Positions 1 through 11,929 are shown, counted from the stretch's first letter. The stretch is 64,000 nt of DNA from Mauremys mutica (GCF_020497125.1 NC_059072.1:56888697-56952696); one strand, 5' to 3'. The notes: a model not told the origin generated them from the sequence alone. A program made the numbers and translations.

Positions 1-66
1 GTAACATGTATGAGGTCAGACTAGATCTAATGGTACCTTCTTGCCTTAAACTCTGTGAACTTATGG
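1..66 (+). mobile_element. CR1-type LINE 3' tail fragment
   Basis: The motif AGGTCAGACTAGAT followed by TAATGGTACCTTCTTGCC and a TGTGAA..TATGG end is the typical turtle CR1/L3 3' tail (gaccagatgatc..ggtcccttctggcc). Only the last ~66 bp is inside the window; the body lies upstream. Confidence 0.6.
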
Positions 67-483
67 AAGTGTTTCATAGAGAAATGAACAGAGGCTGGGA
101 GAAGGCGAAAGAGACCTTGTATGGGAGGGGGAAGAGACAGGGTTACTATTACCTAATCTAAATATAGATGGGATAGTCTGGGTTTAGAGACTATCCTGTT
201 TGCCTGCAGAAAAAAGACTGGAGAGAGAGAGAAATCATGGGGAAGGAGTTTAGAGAAATTATCGTGGTTGAGAGATGATGGGATAACATTGCTTCCATGT
301 CATTTGACTTTACTATTGCACCAGATAAAGGATGATGCCAGTTTATGCCTATGGCTACTTGCCAACTCTTTGCCAGTGAAACCTTTTAGTGCCCTAAAAT
401 AATTAAAAAATACCATTTGTTGTAATAATAAAATAGCAATGCTACTTAGCACCTGTACAGTTCCTTTAATCTTCAAGGCAATG
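67..483. other. Intron, no recognised feature
   Basis: Low-complexity-leaning intronic DNA with purine-rich runs and an AT-rich stretch near 400-440. I see no exon, RNA gene or repeat that I recognise. Confidence 0.5.
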
Positions 484-673
484 CACCTCTACCCCGATAT
501 AACATGACCTGATATAACACGAATTCGGATATAACATGGTAAAGCAGCGCTACGGGGGCGGGAGGGGCTGTGCGCTCCAGCAGATCAAAGCAAGTTTGAT
601 ATAACGCGGTTTCATCTATAACACGGTAAGATTTTTTAGCTCCCGAGGACAGCGTTATATTGGGATAGAGGTG
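484..673. mobile_element. TA-target MITE (pogo/mariner-like)
   Basis: Terminal inverted repeats CACCTCTACCCCGATATAAC and GTTATATTGGGATAGAGGTG bound a 190-bp element. TA lies on the right (674-675) and a decayed TG on the left. Repeated GATATAAC motifs sit next to a short GC-rich core. The TA target and ends suggest a non-autonomous Tc1/mariner or pogo element; no coding capacity. Confidence 0.7.
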
Positions 674-675
674 TA

Positions 676-1020
676 CTCAGACTTTTATTTAATTCCACCT
701 CAGATCACCCCCTTTGATGTAGGTAACTAAGTATTATTATCACCATCTTGTTAGCGGGGAAGATTAGACAGATAAGTTAAATGACTCTCATATGTTCACA
801 GAAGTAGTCAGAGTCATTGCTTGGGGAATACTCCGGAGTTCTTGGTTCCCAGCTCTTTGAGGACCAATGTATTCACTAAAAGCTTTTCTCCACTATACCA
901 TGCCTTTCTTTTATGTCTTTCCTTATATTGGATCTATGCACAGGCAACAAATTTTAGGTCATATAAGGTGCTGTTTGGCACTACATACTGGTCCAGAAGG
1001 AAAAGCTTCTAATTATATGA
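676..1020. other. Intron, no recognised feature
   Basis: Unique-looking intronic sequence; a 63-codon open stretch here has no recognisable product. Confidence 0.45.
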
Positions 1021-1028
1021 GTGCACAT

Positions 1029-1507
1029 TAGAGCTGGTCAGGAATTTTAAGTACAAATGTTTTTTGACAGAAAATATGGTTTCCACAAAATTTGAATTTT
1101 TCATGGGAAAATGTTCATTTTTTCTGAAGTTTCTCAATTTTCTGTTGAGGCAAATTGAAACAAAACATTTCATTTCAGGTTAATTTGACTAACCTCTCTG
1201 CCAGCCTGAGCCAAAGCAGTGCCTCATGGGAGTTGTAGTTTGGGTGCCTTATGCCCCATTCTCCCCTGGGTCAAGCTCCCCAGCCAGACTACATCTCTTG
1301 TGCAGTTTCTCAGCCAGGAAGAGTGATTGCAGAACAGCATAGGAGATGTAGTCCAGCAAAACAGCATTTCCAAAGTGAGAATGTTCAGGACTTTTCTTTT
1401 GGCGAAGTTTTTATAAATCAACTTTTCATCCCAATTCAGGTTGAAAACAAATGTGAAACTATTGGAATTTCCTGTGGGATGGAAATTTCATTTTTCAATC
1501 TGGTTTA
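1029..1507. mobile_element. hAT-like MITE, 479 bp, TAGAGCTGGTC family
   Basis: A perfect 8-bp direct repeat GTGCACAT flanks the element (1021-1028 and 1508-1515). Ends are imperfect inverted repeats, TAGAGCTGGTCAGGAA against TAAACCAGATTGAAAA. The body is rich in AAATTT-type runs with a central segment containing GGGAGTTGTAGT. The 8-bp TSD fits hAT. Related but more decayed copies appear near 9840, 11930, 20880 and 24863. Confidence 0.65.
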
Positions 1508-1515
1508 GTGCACAT

Positions 1516-3478
1516 ATGTAAAAACAGTGTCTTATTCATGAGTCGCAACTAGTACAGGCTTTTTAAAATCACCTAGCCATTCTTCATTTTAAAACACAAG
1601 ACAAACATTGTTATCAGTGTGGCATTTTGAATGAATTACTGAACAGATAACTTTATATATTTGGCCTATATTCTGTCATGTCCCTTTTTGATGGTCTAGA
1701 ATAGTTCCAAGTCAAGCCATGGAGCAATAGTCCTGAACTGTTTCTTTTCTTTGTTTCCCTTTGCTAAAACAGTGATTTGTGAGGAAATACCTAGTTTATA
1801 ATGAGATCACATGGAAGTAACAACAACAGGGATAGGGGGAATGAAAAGTTTTTCACAATCTTTACATCAAATAAGTCCATTCCATGATGTAAATAATATG
1901 AAGTGATGCTGAGGTTGTTGATGCTGAGCTCATATTTATACTACGAATTTAAATACAGGTACAACACTAGCTAATAACACCAATTATTCATTGAGTTTCT
2001 CCTACTGAATAATCAGTGTTCATTCCCCTATGTTAATTATCGATTATATTAGCATGAAAATAAGGATTTTGCTTAACAGTTGCATTTGTGGTATAGTAAG
2101 TGAAAGCCACTTGAAAACAGCAATGGAGAGAGAAATAAAGTCAAGGCAGCAGTGGTAAGATGGAGCAATGAATACATTCGTTTATTTGAGGGAAGCTACA
2201 TTAGTTACACACACTACTGGAATAGCGAGGGTCATGTTCAACCCCTCAGACTGTTCATCTGAAGCACTATACTTTATTGAAATATAGGCCAGTTCTCAAA
2301 TCAGACTTCTATAAGGCTGTCAAGTCTGCAGTGTAAATGAAATATGTAAACTATCAGGGACCTCACCCAGGTGTTTTCCTCCTACCTGCTGGCAACTGCA
2401 AAACATAGTAGCATCTTATCCTCACCAAGAGACATTCTGACAAGTTCCTAGGGAGATAACAAATAGAAAATATCTAGCTATGCTCAGCAGAAAGAAAGAC
2501 TTAATATTCTTAACCTGCTGAAAGCAGTACAAACAGTTCATGAAAACAGTTGTTTCAATGAGCCACATCTGTATTGTTTTCTTGTATTGAGTCTCTTTAT
2601 TGTCTGCAGTGTTGAAGCAAGATGTTTATGCACATAAAATGCTGCAAAGGCCTCTGGAGTTCTTTCTCTGAAACATTCCCAAAAGCCCTATTGCACTTCG
2701 TTTTTGGATTTTTTTCTTTGGGCAGGAGAAAGCAAAGGAGAGACTATTACTCTTTGTTTAATAGTCAAAATGAAACTAGCATTCAAAAAACACAAATTCC
2801 TTTGTTTGTCATCAGAGGTAAATTTAGATGGAAATGTAAACAACCAGTGTAACATTCTCTAATTGTGACTAGATAGGAAACCAATGTGTCACATTTCAGT
2901 ATCGATTTTCATTAGTACACTGCACCTTTATGTTGATCTGAAGGGACCCATACTTTTTTGTAGCCCTAGGGCTCATTTGAAATACCATCTGTTAAATGGC
3001 TAAATTATGTGCAGTGTTTTTTGTGATGGGGGTTTTTCTGTCTACTAGTAGCTAAAATTTAAGCTAGTTGTACTTATGATTATGACCTTGAGATGTATGC
3101 AGGAATGTCAGCTCTTCAGATTTTGGCACACACTTTCAACTGAGGCAGACAATTTCAGCAGTATAATTGTATTTATTCTGCTGCCTGTTCCAGGTAGTTT
3201 CCTTGGTCTATATTCAGAATACTCATTTTTAAGAAAACAATTGCCTCCTCAACTAGGCAGATTTGTCAGGTCAGGAGCTAGTACTTCACTGTCTGGTACT
3301 GTAATCCCTAATCTAAACAGAAAAAAGTGAACATAAAGAGGAGAGAAAAAACAGAGAGCCAAAAAAGAAGCCATCAAAAGGAGAATACCAAACATCTATA
3401 CAATGCCAAATAATGCAAAATGCAGTAAAACAGAGAAAATAAAATAATGCCAACAATATGTTTCTTCTTCTTCTTTTA
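1516..3478. other. Intron, mostly unique sequence
   Basis: About 2 kb of AT-rich intron. No exon with both splice sites and a recognisable peptide, and no repeat family I can name. Short open stretches at 2622-2852 and 3076-3330 look like chance. Confidence 0.45.
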
Positions 3479-3620
3479 GGCCCTGAATCAGAAAAGCTCT
3501 AAAACATGTGTTTAACTTTAATCATGTGAGTAATCTCATTGATTTCTCCATGGGACAACTCTCATGCTAAAAGTTAAGCACACACTTAAGTGCTTAATTG
3601 AATTGATTGTTCATTGTACA
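3479..3620. repeat. Decayed palindromic GGCCCTGAATCAG-type repeat
   Basis: Begins GGCCCTGAATCAGAAAAGC and contains ACTTTAATCATGTGAGTAATCTCATTG, then AAAGTTAAGCACACACTTAAG. It is a diverged copy of a foldback repeat family seen many times in this window (see 15868 and 57651). Confidence 0.5.
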
Positions 3621-3777
3621 GCAAACCCAGGTTATAATGTGGACAGTATTTTGTCAATAGTTTTCCAAAACAAGATGCCTTTAGTATCGAGATGTGTGAG
3701 ACTCTTTGACACTATTTAACATACTCTACAACAATTATATTTTCTTTATATCTGAGGTAAGCATTATTATTTATGTA

Positions 3778-4146
3778 TCAGAGAGGTAGCCGTGTTAGTC
3801 TGGTTCTGTAAAAGCAGCAAAGAATCCTGTGGCACCTTATAGACTAACAGACATTTTGCAGCATGAGCTTTCGTGGGTGAATGCCCACTTCGTCGGATGC
3901 AAGAGTGGAAATTTCCAGGGGCAGATAAATATGAGCAAGCAAGAAGCAAGCTAGAGATAACGAGGTTACAGGGCCTCATCCTCCCTGATTGATCTAACCT
4001 CGTTATCTCTAGCTTGCTTCTTGCTTGCTTATATTAACCTGCCCTTGGAAATTTCCACTCTTGCATCCGACGAAGTGAGCATTCACCCACGAAAGCTCAT
4101 GCTGCAAAACGTCGGTTAGTCTATAAGGTGCCACAGGATTCTTTGC
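3778..4146. mobile_element. Foldback repeat with hammerhead-like motifs and 12-bp TSD (copy 1)
   Basis: A 369-bp insertion flanked by a perfect 12-bp direct repeat, ATTATTTATGTA (3766-3777, 4147-4158). Two 152-nt arms (3817-3968 and 3995-4146) are near-perfect inverted copies around a 26-nt spacer. The left side carries an extra 39 bp (with GTAGCCGTGTTAGTCTGG) that the right arm lacks. Each arm carries a hammerhead-like core: GAAA plus a stem II (GTGGGC/ACCCAC type), but the first core box reads CCGACGA instead of CTGANGA, which would be expected to abolish cleavage. The cores are at 4067-4094 (+) and 3869-3896 (-). The family is abundant in turtles. TSD length and arrangement suggest a retroelement, perhaps Penelope-like; that class is inference. 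Confidence 0.75.
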
Positions 4147-4350
4147 ATTATTTATGTAGTAATGCTAGTACGTGGTGGAATAAATTTAAATAAGAAGCCC
4201 AAGTTGAAAACCATTGATAAATTCTAGCACTCCAAAATACATGATAGTTCAATAATTTAGAAATTTATTTTCCCCACTTCGACAATCATTATCAGTATTG
4301 TTAATGCTCCCACAAGGTATATTAGTCACAACAGGATGAATTTAAAATAT

Positions 4351-4441
4351 AGGGCCAGATCCACAGCTGGTTTCAATAATCTTAGCTTATTGACTCCCAT
4401 GAACCTGTGCCCATTTATACCATTCAAGGATTTGGCCCAGA
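4351..4441. repeat. Short palindromic GGGCCAGATCC-type repeat
   Basis: AGGGCCAGATCCACAG at the left and AAGGATTTGGCCCAG at the right are inverted ends around ~60 bp with TTGACTCCCATG. Member of the same broad foldback group as 33061-33168. Confidence 0.45.
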
Positions 4442-5744
4442 GTTTAGCAATTCTTTGCTTTATTTGGTTTACATCAAACTCTTTACGTTATCTTGTAGCT
4501 ATATGTTGTAATTAGTAAATGCAAAGTGCGTGTGCCTAACGCTGAATGAAATCAAGTTTTACTTTAAGTGACATCTCCAAAGGGAATTGCAATTATCCCT
4601 AAGAACTTATTAAGTCATTTATTTTGACATCTGATTTTGAGGTATCTGTCGATACATGGTGACTTTGTAAAGCCAATGACTGTAGATTTGAAAAATGTAA
4701 AGATTAGAATACAAATCAAAGAAATAAAGGTGACTGGCAGAGATTTTCAAAGAAGCATATAGTATGGTTGGGATTTTTAACATCTCAATCATAGAGTATA
4801 CAGAATTCCATGGTTATTCTTACTAGTTTAGGACTATGTAAAACCGTAATTGTTAGTAATTTATGCTTAAAGTTTTATTATGAAGGGAATTTGGAACTAG
4901 AACTTCTTAAAATACAAATTTATCTGAATCCTGTAACAGTGTTTTTTTAATTAAAATCTTTTTCTTAAACTTTAGACTCATCTGTTTGGTTAAGTTGTTC
5001 TGAAGCTGTACAACTGAGCTTCTAGAATTATTGATTATAATTACTTTGAAAGCAAATGACACCCACAGGGACCTTTTTGGAGGATAGAGCGAGTCCAAGA
5101 GATGAGCCCTCTGACTGAGTTCGTGTACACATAAATCCCTAATCTCATCAAGCAAGTTATTTTACGGAAGCCTAGTAGATTAGTAACATGATGCCATTAA
5201 TGAAGTCCTGTCAGAATAAATTAATGAATCACATGCTGACTTTTTATGATTTTTGAGCTCAATTCACAAGTAACATAGTCATTTTCAAAATTGTCGATGT
5301 TAAAATGACAGTACATTTGATTATCTTGTTATACCACCTTTCATTTTAATGGACATGTAACTCATTTGTTGAAAGGGAAAAAGTAACATGTAATTATTTC
5401 CAGATATAATATATTGCAGATGACTTAGGGAACAGTCCTACGAGCCCTCCCCTTGGTTTCTGCATATGGATGGCTTGCAAAAACAAGACTTCTGGTTTCG
5501 AAAGATGTTCATTTTGAATTCCAAGAACATCATAATAAAAGCCTGCCTGAAATTGTAGCAGGAATGAATGAATCTAACTGCCTCCATGCAGAGGAGACAT
5601 AATGGATCCTTTTAAACAAAATGCCTTCTCCACCTACTGATGCAAATTTTACATTTTAAAATTGAAAAAGCAATACAAGAATATAACAAACCTGGTTGGA
5701 GAAGACGCATGCTGCAGCAGCAGGAAGAGCAATTGAGTCCAGTC
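4442..5744. other. Intron, no recognised feature
   Basis: AT-rich unique-looking sequence, no exon or named repeat seen. Confidence 0.45.
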
Positions 5745-5756
5745 ATTTTAAACATG

Positions 5757-5983
5757 TAAAAGCAGCAAAGAATCCTGTGGCACCTTATAGACTAACAGAC
5801 GTTTTGCAGCATGAGCTTTCGTGGGTGAATACCCACTTCTTCAGATGCAAGTGGGTCTTGCATCTGAAGAAGTGGGTATTCACCCACGAAAGCTCATGCT
5901 GCAAAACGTCTGTTAGTCTATAAGGTGCCACAGGATTCTTTGCTGCTTTTACAGATCCAGACTAACATGGCTATCCCTCTGAT
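5757..5983. mobile_element. Perfect foldback repeat with hammerhead-like motifs and 12-bp TSD (copy 2)
   Basis: A 227-bp insertion flanked by a perfect 12-bp direct repeat ATTTTAAACATG (5745-5756, 5984-5995). Arms 5757-5851 and 5857-5951 are exactly complementary over 95 bp around a 5-nt loop TGGGT. The right side extends 32 bp further, with AGACTAACATGGCTATCC, mirror-image to copy 1 where the left side is longer. On the + strand the core is CTGAAGA (5864-5870), stem GTGGGT/ACCCAC with loop ATTC (5872-5887), GAAA (5888-5891), a short GC-TCAT-GC stem and T then G at 5901. The - strand arm (5817-5844) is identical. Canonical cleavage sites need A, C or U where this copy has G, and one A precedes stem II as an extra base. 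Confidence 0.78.
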
Positions 5984-6131
5984 ATTTTAAACATGAGGGA
6001 CTTAAAGTCTTGTTTCCAAAAGCATTATTGCACAGAATTGAAATGAAGCTGGACTGGGAGTCTCTGAGGCCTCACCACAAAGGGTTGAGCACAAGTGAGC
6101 AACATGCCATGACATATTTAGATGTACCCCA

Positions 6132-6268
6132 CGGTGGTGTTGGAACAGTTTTTATAGTGGGGATGATGAGAGCCAATGAACAAACCTGTCAACCTTGTAT
6201 ATGATGGAAACTGCTTCAAGCCGGGGGGTGCTGCCACACCCCCAGTATCCCTTGTTCCAGCGTCCCTG
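6132..6268 (-). mobile_element. hAT MITE, 137 bp, GGTGCTGGAAC family
   Basis: Perfect 8-bp TSD GTACCCCA (6124-6131 and 6269-6276). Ends CGGTGGTGTTGGAACAG and TTGTTCCAGCGTCCCTG are imperfect inverted repeats. It shares ends and the ATATGATGGAAACTGCTTC core with the family of 62495-62638, placed here in the opposite orientation. Non-coding; strand is relative. Confidence 0.8.
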
Positions 6269-6276
6269 GTACCCCA

Positions 6277-8011
6277 AGAGCAGTGCTCAGACTTTAACAA
6301 AATACATCAGAGGCACAGAGAATTAGATGTAAGGGGAAGAGATAATGAACAGCAGAGCCTTAGCATGTATGTAACCAGTATGTGTGACACAGGCGAACAG
6401 TCAAAAAGTGAAAAATTAAGGATCTAAAACGAGAGACAATGCTATGTGCTGCCTGACTTTGTTTTGCCTGTTTTGGCTTTGGTCCATCCATGTAACACTA
6501 TTGAAATATAACTTTATTTCAATTCTTTTCCTTAACTGTAAGTTTCTCCACCAATGTAGAGGACTCAGTTCTGGGAAGGTCCCACCCAATCATCCATGGA
6601 ATCAGCTGGCTCTTGTGGCAAGAGGAATCTCTGCTAACTAGCTGAACCACTACAGGGGACCTAGGTTGAGCTGCCTCCATCCTCACAGGCAGCTGTGCTC
6701 CACCTTTTCCCAGTGAGACACTTCTGGTTTTAGCATCTTTACTCTTCAAAGATACAGTGATGAGTGTTATAGATAACAATAAGGTAGACAGATAAAGTCC
6801 CACTGCTGGGAAGCCTAATCTCCAATCTCCAAAGCCTTTTTCTCTCCTTGGCAGTCTGTATTCCTCTTGACTGAAATGACAGTTGTGTCTCAGAAGTGCT
6901 GCTTCAGTGACGCTCCCCACTGAGCCAGCCCTGCTGCAGTTCTACAGCAATTTCTTAGCTTTTTATCTGCTGCCCCAACATTGATTCCTAAGCTGCTTCC
7001 TCTCCTCTCCTTTACTTCAGGAAAGCTTTTCCACCTTTGCATCTCTTTTGCATGGACATACCAGTTATTGGTAGATTCCTCAACTTATAGGTCAAGATTG
7101 GAGCAGGCCTTACTAGAGGAAAATCAAAACACTCCCACTTTAACTTGTTGGAAGGAGTGGTAGGTCCATGAATTAAAAAAATAAATAAATAAAAATCAGT
7201 ACCAAACTAAAATGTTCAGCTTGAAAAGTGTCTGTTAAGCACACTACTGCAGTATATAGTGATCTTGTCAGCAAGTCAGCTAGATAAGTTAGGCCTAGAT
7301 GACTCTCTACCCCATGTCTCTAATGTGTCCTTAGTGCTCTAGTGTTTTTTCCTTTGGGACCCAACTTTACTACCATGTTTGCAAGGACCATGGCACCACT
7401 AAACTCAGGAGCCTTTCCTTCAAGTATGTGGGCTTTTTACTACTCTTCATCCAGATATTAGCAATTAGCTCACTGCTATTCTCTCTCTTGAAATAATTAG
7501 GGAGGGCTTTTCTCAGCTTCAAGAAACAAACAGAAACAGAGTACGTGTCCATAATATCCATAAAGATTAAAGAAGACTAGCAAAATGAAAAGAAGAGAGA
7601 TCTTCTCTTTTCCCTTTCTTCACTGCTTCATTAAAGGAGTAAGCAACTTCTTCTTTCTCTCCATCATACAAGAAAAGAATGTCCAGGTCTGAGAACAAAT
7701 CCAGAAAGCATGTGAAGTTGCCGCCTTCTGAGGAAGGTGAACTCCCCTCTGATCCTTCTCAGTCTGAGATATGGACAGACAAAGATGAGAAAAATGGTTT
7801 AACTAAGGATTAATTGTTCTGACAGTGGACAATGAGAAGTACCAAACATCCTAATCTCTCAGGTCTGCCCAAAGGGAAATACATTAAATTACAACTCTAC
7901 CCAACCTCAACTTGTGTGCATGAACAAATGTAAGCCTGCACTTTGCAGTTGTAAATGCTTATATGTATGCTAATGTAGCACCATAGAGAATGCTAAAGCA
8001 ATACTAGAGGC
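6277..8011. other. Intron, unique sequence
   Basis: No recognised repeat. A 133-codon open frame on the - strand at 6519-6920 has no recognisable domain and no splice context, so it is not called. Confidence 0.4.
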
Positions 8012-8195
8012 GGGAGGGATAGTTCAGTGGTTTGAGCATTGGCCTGCTAAACCTAGGGTTGTGAGCCCAATCCTTAAGGGGGCCATCTACAGCAAAATCA
8101 ATACTTGATCCTGCTAGTGAAAGCAGGGGGCTGGACTCAATGACCTTTCAGGGTCCCTTCCAGCTCTATGAGATAGGTATATCTCCATATATTAT
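8012..8195 (+). mobile_element. tRNA-derived turtle SINE with CR1-like tail (copy 1)
   Basis: Pol III boxes are visible: A box TAGTTCAGTGG (8020-8030) and a B box GAGCCCAATCC (8063-8073; one step from the GTTCAAATCC consensus). The 3' half contains GGGCTGGACTCAATGACC and GGGTCCCTTCCAGCTCTATG, the CR1-type tail. This tRNA-Lys-type SINE with a CR1 tail is characteristic of cryptodire turtles and is the strongest clue to the organism. It is diverged from 57362-57535. Confidence 0.9.
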
Positions 8196-9479
8196 AACTC
8201 TTTTCTTCCTGCACATTAACTCTTTGCTGAAGCACAGGCTGGCCAGAATTCTGTCTTTTCAGGACTTTTCAGAAAGCATTACACAGAATTAAACCCCAGA
8301 ACTATTGTCATAAACCCCTGCTAAATAGATGTTAATAGTTCCCAATCAATTTAAAATAGAGAGTACCACACACTTTCTTAGTAACATTTAATGCACACAG
8401 AAAACATTGTAAATAGTATAAAACATCATAAATAGTATTGAATACTTTGAATAACTTTTAAACAAAAACTATTAGACTAATCTACAGGTGTTCCTCATAC
8501 CGACTTCCCCATTTTGTTTCTACTAAGTATATTTAAATATAAGGTTTCATCATAACATTTTCTACATTATAGCACACACATCAAACACATTCCCCTCTGA
8601 TCTTCCCTCAGATTATTTGTCAGCCTTTTGTAGCTTGGTCACAATATGTAATGTGTGTCACCTGAACTCATCAGAGCTCGAAGAATGGCAGCATCTCAGC
8701 CAGCAAACAGTCTGGGAAACTCCACAGTTAGCAGCATGACAGCCCTTCAGTTAATAGTTTACTGGTCTTCAGTTGCTGGTGGAACAAATCTACAGCCTGT
8801 ATCTCAAGTAGTACAGGGATTGGGACCCAGCAGTCACATCAGACATCTCTCTTTGTCCTGACTAGGTCAGCCACTGAGTCCTCAGGGCTGTCTTTAACTT
8901 GCATTTGTGATCACCCACGTCTCTGAGGGAGACTGAGCATAACCTACCACCTGGGTTGCCCAAAATGAAAACTTCCTGTGCACCCTCAAACAGCTGCTGA
9001 GCATGTCAAGTAACTTCCCTGGTTCTGGGTGGTTTTGGTCCTTTCTAACTGAATTGCCCTGTCCTGCCCTCTGAATATGTGCAGAGATAGAATATTCCAA
9101 CTAAAATCCATGTCCCCTCCCCACTGCTTTCTCCCTGTCTTTGGGAGAAACAAAGTCAAATACTGCAATATAAAGCATGTGGGCTATACTAACACTTGTG
9201 TGCACTTGCTAGATAGTCTCAACTACTCGGTGCATTCAAATATTAGAACGTGTACCCGCAAAACCCATTGTCCTGAATGTACAACTGCAAGTGCACAGGT
9301 GTTAGACTTGATAAAGGGCACCGGCAAATTTTAGCAGTAGAAATGGTAGAAAAAGCAATTTCACAGGGTTTTTTTTTTTAAAAACTTACATTAACATGAG
9401 CTCCCAGTGCAATTCTCTGGTTTGGTGGGCTAACTTGGTCCTTGGATGTATAAATAGGGGAATATGGGGTTGAAGTAGG
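8196..9479. other. Intron, unique sequence
   Basis: No recognised repeat or exon. A poly-T/A tract lies at 9369-9384. Confidence 0.4.
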
Positions 9480-9830
9480 GAGGTGTTAATGCCACTGTAT
9501 ATTGCATTACTGAGATTATTACTTGAATATTGTATCCAGTTCTGTCATCCATGCTTTAAAACGAATTTTGAAAAATTGGACAAGAAAGGTGCAAATGTTT
9601 TACAATGAAGATAATTAACCACTGGCACAATTTACTTTGGATTCTCCATCACCTGAAGTATTTAAATGAAGGTTTGGATAGCTTTCTAAAGGATCCGCTC
9701 CAACTCCTCCACAAGTTATGGACCTGAAGAAATGTTATGACTTGTGTTATGTAGGTTATACTATACTATATAATCATAAAGGTCTCTCCTGACCTTGTTA
9801 AAATATGAATAATGTTATAAACCCTCCTTT
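9480..9830 (+). mobile_element. Decayed CR1/L3-type LINE 3' end
   Basis: Shows TTTTGAAAAATTGGACAAGAAAGG, then GAAGTATTTAAATGAAGG, GGATAGCTTTCTAAAGGATC and a tail with ATAATCATAAAGGTCTC and CCTGACCTTGTTAAAATATG. This matches the order of a CR1-related LINE 3' region and tail. Heavily mutated, no intact reading frame. Confidence 0.5.
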
Positions 9831-9839
9831 TTAATCAAG

Positions 9840-9926
9840 ATTTTGGGGATTTTTTTCAATTGAAAATCAATTTTAACAAAAAATCTCATTGAAAAGTTGG
9901 AATTGGGAAAATTTCAACCAGCTGTA
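9840..9926. repeat. Fragment of the TAGAGCTGGTC-family AT-rich element
   Basis: GAAAATCAATTTTAACAAAAAATC followed by GGGAAAATTTCAACCAGCTGTA resembles the right end of the element at 1029-1507. Fragmentary. Confidence 0.35.
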
Positions 9927-11929
9927 GTCAGCATGCAGACCAGTGCTAAATTATGTGTGCACAAACCTTCATGAAAGTGAAGGCTGAAATCTGAAAATCT
10001 TGTTGCAGCTGAGCAAACCCAACAATTAAGCAGTATTCACTATTCCACAATAGTAAACTTGTGAACTCCTAGTGTTTTTACTCTATAAGAAAAGATTGCA
10101 AGGTTTTTCACAAGCCCGCAAGGTCTGAAATGACAAATGTACAAATATTTCCTCTTCTCCCAAGATTGATTTCCTCCACCTTGGCCACTACAGGACACTT
10201 ATTCCAATGGATGATACTGGGTTTCCTAAACGCCTCAATAAACATTCATATAAGAGAATTTTCTTCTGTAACCATGAGATGACCTATATAATAATTTCCA
10301 GGGCCTCTCTGTTGTGGCTAAAATCCCTTTCCAATAAGAAGGCTCAGTACAAACCTGTCTACTCTCCAAGCGAAGATAAAAATATTTCAGGCACCTTCAT
10401 TACAACTTCACTCTCATTTATGATGCTTGCTGTGACATGACAAGTTTTTTCTCTTTCTCTGTCCAGGAGAAATTTTGTAATTCAGCATGTTGGATGTAGA
10501 CGTCTTACATTATGTGGAACTCAAGCTTCCTATGATGTGCAGAATTATTTGGAAACTCCCTGGATAAAGTATTAAAGAATCCTTAGTAGCTGGATAAGCT
10601 TTCTAGCATATGATAGCAAGGATTCTAGGAGTCAGCCTTTCAAATATTCATGCCAGTTTCTTACTTCCCTAGTACTATAATCCATTTGTTCTTTTCTCAC
10701 CTCCATTGGAGGACATCCCAAGACTCTGTGGGAACAACCCACAATTGGTTTCTGAAAAGAGACCGGGCCTAATGATAAGCAACTAGACAAAAGAATGCTT
10801 TAAAATATATACATGTTAAAAAGGGGAAAAAGGTAAAGTTAGAATTGATTAAATCCAATAAAAAAGCTAAAATTAAAATAGCTGAAAATCAAAAATTAAA
10901 TGAACATTCATTTTGGGAAGAAATCCTTTTTCTTTGTGTTCAAATAAAGTATCTCAATCAGGGTTTTTACCTAGTCCCCTGATAGTCATGTACATTTTAG
11001 GGGGAATGGAAGCATCAGCTAAACACTGAATCTTGGCTCATCAGTCATTTGTGTTAATATTAAGCCTATAACAGCAAACATAGGAAGTTAAGAGAAAGCA
11101 TTCTGATCTTTTCTGTCCTCCTATTTCTGGGGTTCCTTCATTGATATGCTGCAGGCAGGATATCAGGACAGCTCACTCACTCATACTCTGTATCCTGGCT
11201 TACTTCTCCAGCTGGAAACAACATGTGGCTGGTGCTCTCTTCTCACAGGTTCTTTTTCACAACAAGAGAGGTCTGTTCATGTTGCTGTAGCTGGGCTTAT
11301 TATTTATGGTGGCATAATGGATTTGAGTCAGTTCTAAAACTGGTTAAGGTTGGAGATGATTAGACAGAAGACAATAAGGATGGTTAAACTGAATCGGTTA
11401 AAAAAACTATGTACAAGAAAAGGAGTAGTATGAATCTTAAACATTGTATCCTAGAAGTTACTTAGGACCCAGCAGTCTTGTAGAGAAGACCCGAAAACCT
11501 CTCTGATCTGTGGTCTGGTTTCTGTCATTCTTTAGTGGTCTGTTTGTGACCTAGAAAAGTGCTCAGCAGATAAATGCCTGCTGACAATCAAAGGCCAGAG
11601 ATGGTGGTGTGATGAATGAATGCCTTAACCTATTTGTGTTGCCTTATGGAACCTATTTGTGTTCAGAAGGGGAATGAATGGTCAACTATTATTACCCAAA
11701 TCAGATGTCCAAGCACAGATGGTTCTGGGTATATCTAAATGGAGGTATCTCATTCTGTTTCAATAATTTTTTTATCATTATGATGGGTAATGACTGACAT
11801 AGCCAGAGATCTCAATGATTCTTCATGATCATTTTCAGTCCAAAGTCAATTAGCACAACTTTTCTTACTCTATTCTGGGCTTTTCAGTAACACCTTTAGA
11901 TAATAATATGTTTATTGTCAAGGTCATCA
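9927..11929. other. Intron, unique sequence
   Basis: Two kilobases of AT-rich intron, no recognised repeat, exon or RNA gene. Confidence 0.4.

Noticed and set aside
6519..6920. 133-codon - strand frame
   Set aside because: No domain, no splice or promoter context; length expected by chance in a window this size.
8012..8195. tRNA gene
   Set aside because: A and B boxes are present but continue into a CR1-like tail; it is a SINE, not a tRNA, and the same holds for 57362-57535 and 25195-25445.
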